A DNA stretch of 18,352 nucleotides from an uncultured Gemmatimonadaceae bacterium (lineage in GTDB: Bacteria; Gemmatimonadota; Gemmatimonadetes; Gemmatimonadales; Gemmatimonadaceae), in contig CATPBN010000341.1 of assembly GCA_955652635.1 (NCBI GenBank), positions 1-18,352 on the forward strand, in the 5' to 3' direction. The number at the start of each line of letters is the position of its first letter. Position 1 is the first letter of the stretch. The notes under the pieces were generated by a model, which was not told where the DNA came from, searched no databases, and saw only the letters and a list, made by a program, of their open reading frames with translations. The translations under genes were made by a program, and so were the position numbers. Shown piece by piece: positions 16,390 to 18,352 of this stretch.

Positions 16390-17902
16390 CGGGACCGTTG
16401 ACGACCTTGCCATAGGGATCGAAGCGCGATCCATGGCACGGACAGTCCCAGGTTTTCTCAGTATCGTTCCAGTGCACGACGCAGTACAAGTGAGTGCATA
16501 TAGCCGAGTGCTGGTGGATGTTGCCGCGATCATCGCGATACACGGCGATCTTGCGTCGGCCGCGGCCGACTACCGCTCCGTCGCCCGGCTTGATAGCAGC
16601 GACGTCACCGACATCACCGGTCGTGAAGTAATCCTTGTACTGCTCGGCGACGTTCAGGTTCTGCTTGATGTATTCCGGTGTCGCGCGAAGCGAAACGCGA
16701 GACGGATCGTAGAGCTTTGCCCACTGGTGCTTTCGCCCCTGCACGAGCTCGTTGAGAATGATGCCTGCGATCGTTCCGTGAGTCATTCCGTTGCCCGAAT
16801 CGCCGGTGGCGACATAAATGTGCTCGTCACCGCCCGGGTTCCTGCCAATGTACGCCATGTAGTCCACGGGCTCTATCACCTGCCCCGACCAACGACAGTC
16901 AATTCGCTCGATCATCGGGAAACGCTCGCGGGTCCACTTTTCCAGGCGTGTAAAACGCTCCGCCATGTCATCGGCCTGACCAGTCTTGTGGTCCTCACCA
17001 CCGACGATGAGGATTTCGTATTCGAGCTCGTTGCCGGAGCTGTCCTCGGCCTGCTGCAGGCGGATGTAGTGGTAGGGATCGAGCGTATCCCAGTACAACC
17101 CGGGGGGAACTGAACCGCGCGGGACGCGCGCACCAATGACATAAGTGCGGTACGCGGCCTGTTTGCTGTGGATGATCAACCAGTCGTTCACGGGAGTGTT
17201 GGTGCAGACTACTACATTGTCGGCACTGATCACGTGTCCCTCGGTCGTCGTAACGCGTGCCGGCTCACCGTCCACGATTTTCTCGGCGTGAACCCCGGAA
17301 TAAATCTTTCCGCCATCGCGGAGAATCGCGCGTGCCAGGCCTTTCAGGTACTTGAGAGGATGAAAGGTTGCCTGGCGCGGGAAGCGAAGAGCCGGGCCGC
17401 TGTCCCAGAAACTGAATGGAATGCGATCGATCAGCTGGGTGTCGCTGATTCCGGCACGATGCGTTGCCTCGAGCTCTCGCTCGAGCTCCTTTCGCTGTCC
17501 CTCGCCGCCGAGAAAGAGGTAGCCTTCGACACGCTCAAAATCGCAGTCAATGTCCTCCATGGAAGCAATCGTCTCGATGCGATGGATCGCCGACATGTGG
17601 CTCTCGGCTGCGAGTCGGGCGCCTTCCTCGCCATGAAGCTTGGCGATGTTGTAATAGCGGTCGTCCAGGGCCGCCGTGAGATGAGCAGTAGTGCGACCGG
17701 TCTCCCCACCCCCGATCGGTCCATCATCTATGAGCACAACCGCGCGACCAGCGCGCGCGAGAAGGTAGGCTGTGGTCATTCCCGCGATTCCAGCGCCGAT
17801 TACGCAGACATTCGTCCGGAGATCCTGATTCAGGGGCTGGAATTGCGGGACCTCGGTGTTAGCCATCCAGACGGAGGTCGTATGACCTGAGTCACTATGC
17901 AT
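16310..17902 (-). CDS. FAD-dependent oxidoreductase with C-terminal Rieske [2Fe-2S] domain
   Basis: A 530-residue protein from ATG 17902. The frame is open upstream to 18043, but those 47 residues look non-coding, and ATG 17866 is another possible start. No start has a good ribosome binding site. Residues ~30-400 form a DAO-type flavoprotein: VCVIGAGIAGMTTAYLLARA (GxGxxG at 36-41), a GGGETGRTTAHLT segment, and HIYVATGDSGNGMTHGTIAG, the second FAD contact near the end of the domain. Residues ~435-515 form a Rieske domain: cluster ligands C469 and H471 in CTHLYC, C487 and H490 in CPCHGSRFD, with C474 and C489 placed for the stabilising disulfide. No signal peptide is visible, so it is probably cytoplasmic. 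Flavin oxidation of an amine or similar substrate coupled to an iron-sulfur centre is the likely chemistry; the substrate is unknown. Its Lys/Glu-rich C-terminus overlaps the glucan synthase gene by 80 bp. Confidence 0.9.
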   Translation of the reverse strand: MHSDSGHTTSVWMANTEVPQFQPLNQDLRTNVCVIGAGIAGMTTAYLLARAGRAVVLIDDGPIGGGETGRTTAHLTAALDDRYYNIAKLHGEEGARLAAESHMSAIHRIETIASMEDIDCDFERVEGYLFLGGEGQRKELERELEATHRAGISDTQLIDRIPFSFWDSGPALRFPRQATFHPLKYLKGLARAILRDGGKIYSGVHAEKIVDGEPARVTTTEGHVISADNVVVCTNTPVNDWLIIHSKQAAYRTYVIGARVPRGSVPPGLYWDTLDPYHYIRLQQAEDSSGNELEYEILIVGGEDHKTGQADDMAERFTRLEKWTRERFPMIERIDCRWSGQVIEPVDYMAYIGRNPGGDEHIYVATGDSGNGMTHGTIAGIILNELVQGRKHQWAKLYDPSRVSLRATPEYIKQNLNVAEQYKDYFTTGDVGDVAAIKPGDGAVVGRGRRKIAVYRDDRGNIHQHSAICTHLYCVVHWNDTEKTWDCPCHGSRFDPYGKVVNGPAIVGLSPVGSEPRKEETKPKKGASKR

Positions 17903-18020
17903 AGATCTTATCTGGGGATAGTCGGTGCAAGTAATGCTGCCCGGGAGGGAGGCAATGGCGCATAGGACATGCCATGTGCTACTGTAGAAATCTGGGCGAT
18001 ATCCAGGGGACGGAGAGTCA

Positions 18021-18152
18021 ATGAGTAAACATTCCAAGCACACGTGGATTGTCGATGTGAATGTCGATGATTCGAGAACACTCTGGCGGGTCGTATCATG
18101 GCACGCGACATCGATGCATCCAGCGACGTCAGCGCGTTACCCAACGATCTGA
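18021..18152 (+). CDS. Possible small protein of 43 residues
   Basis: ATG 18021 is preceded by GGAG at 18012-18015, a properly spaced ribosome binding site, and opens a 43-residue frame beginning MSKHSKHTWIVDVNVDD and ending at TGA 18150-18152. The 'TWIVD' opening resembles the first strand of some very small conserved proteins (DUF3006 style), but the rest does not match anything I know. It could be a decayed remnant or chance. It overlaps the end of the convergent cyclase-family gene by 16 bp. An ACATG-C-CATGT palindrome at 17967-17977 lies upstream. Confidence 0.25.
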   Translation: MSKHSKHTWIVDVNVDDSRTLWRVVSWHATSMHPATSARYPTI

Positions 18153-18352
18153 CGGAGCACCGCGCGGACAGGCGCCGCATCCAGGGCCATGAGCTTTAGC
18201 GGGAATGCCATCAGCTCGTACATCGTTGGGGTCACTCTCCGTAGATCGAGATTCTCCAGGATCGCCGCATTTTCCGAGAAGAGCATGTGATGCACTGGTA
18301 GGTTCTTGCTCTCCCTTGGGTCGACGGAAGGTGCGTCGACACCGAGTAAACG
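18137..18352 (-). CDS. Cyclase-family (kynurenine-formamidase-like) protein, C-terminal end only
   Basis: Reading the minus strand from 18352 gives an open frame of 71 residues ending at TAA (18139-18137); the start lies beyond the window. Seen: LLGVDAPSVDPRESKNLPVHHML, i.e. the GVDxPSVD segment followed by the conserved H-x-x-L region, then AAILENLDLRRVTPTMYEL and MAFPLKLMALDAAPVRAVLRQ, which match the usual C-terminal end of PF04199 cyclases (ILENL...YEL.A.PL.L...D..PVRAVL). Family members are metal-dependent hydrolases such as arylformamidase (KynB) or isatin hydrolase. The HxGTHxDxP metal motif would lie upstream, outside the window. The gene is on the same strand as, and 234 bp upstream of, the FAD/Rieske oxidoreductase, so a shared transcript is possible but not shown. 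Confidence 0.82.
   Translation of the reverse strand, partial: RLLGVDAPSVDPRESKNLPVHHMLFSENAAILENLDLRRVTPTMYELMAFPLKLMALDAAPVRAVLRQIVG

Noticed and set aside
16289..17113. 274-residue plus-strand frame antisense to the FAD/Rieske gene
   Set aside because: No domain or ribosome binding site; the opposite strand encodes clear FAD and Rieske motifs. The plus frame at 17168-17890 is rejected for the same reason.
17903..18043. Upstream extension of the FAD/Rieske protein to a start at 18043
   Set aside because: The extra 47 residues are Cys/Ser/Pro-rich, unlike the N-terminus of DAO flavoproteins, which normally begin shortly before the GxGxxG motif.
17908..18180. 90-residue minus-strand frame between the oxidoreductase and the cyclase gene
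   Set aside because: Its composition is not protein-like and it overlaps the end of the cyclase-family frame, which has recognisable conserved motifs in another frame.
1..18352. CRISPR arrays, insertion sequences, tRNA or rRNA genes
   Set aside because: Reading through the window I saw no regularly spaced repeats, transposase motifs or RNA gene signatures; nearly all of it is ordinary protein-coding sequence.

Overview
The window looks like chromosomal DNA of a Gram-negative, fairly GC-rich soil or environmental bacterium. It carries a TonB-dependent outer-membrane receptor, a second probable outer-membrane beta-barrel protein with a Sec signal peptide, and a promoter close to the sigma70 consensus. 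The style of several proteins (the receptor, the 84-92 aa orphan upstream of the glucan synthase, the PIG-L protein with an AHQDDW motif) reminds me of Gemmatimonadota. That placement is a judgement from memory, not a computed result.

Layout. 1-1863 (+): the 3' part of a TonB-dependent receptor, cut by the window start. 1860-4106 (-): a secreted M28 metallopeptidase of the glutamate carboxypeptidase II type, convergent with the receptor and overlapping it by 4 bp. 4186-4554 (-): an HxlR-family regulator, divergent from a YceI-family protein at 4688-5251 (+). The short space between them holds a strong promoter and nested inverted repeats. A perfect 16-bp hairpin closes the yceI unit. 5360-6277 (+): an exported PIG-L (LmbE-like) deacetylase, then 6366-7238 (+) a probable outer-membrane beta-barrel. 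7276-7575 (-): a short receiver-like protein. 7755-8009 (+): a small orphan helical protein just ahead of the dominant gene of the window, 8077-16389 (+), a 2770-residue cyclic beta-1,2-glucan synthase of the NdvB/ChvB/Cgs type. 16310-17902 (-): an FAD-dependent oxidoreductase fused to a C-terminal Rieske domain, whose 3' end overlaps the glucan synthase by 80 bp. 18137-18352 (-): the C-terminal end of a cyclase-family (kynurenine-formamidase-like) protein, cut by the window end. No gene-free stretch exceeds 300 bp.

How the parts may work together. The cyclic glucan synthase makes beta-1,2-glucan rings from UDP-glucose at the inner membrane. In proteobacteria these are periplasmic osmoregulated glucans. 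No ChvA/NdvA exporter lies in the window. The small orphan protein directly upstream is probably co-transcribed with the synthase, and the receiver-like protein is transcribed away from it, so the pair are candidate accessory or regulatory partners. The HxlR/YceI pair looks like a self-contained stress-responsive unit with shared control DNA. The receptor and M28 peptidase are adjacent and may serve peptide scavenging, but nothing in the sequence proves a link. I found no mobile element, CRISPR array, tRNA or rRNA. I also see no clearly new defence or biosynthetic system; the best leads are regulatory DNA, small orphan genes and unusual domain fusions.
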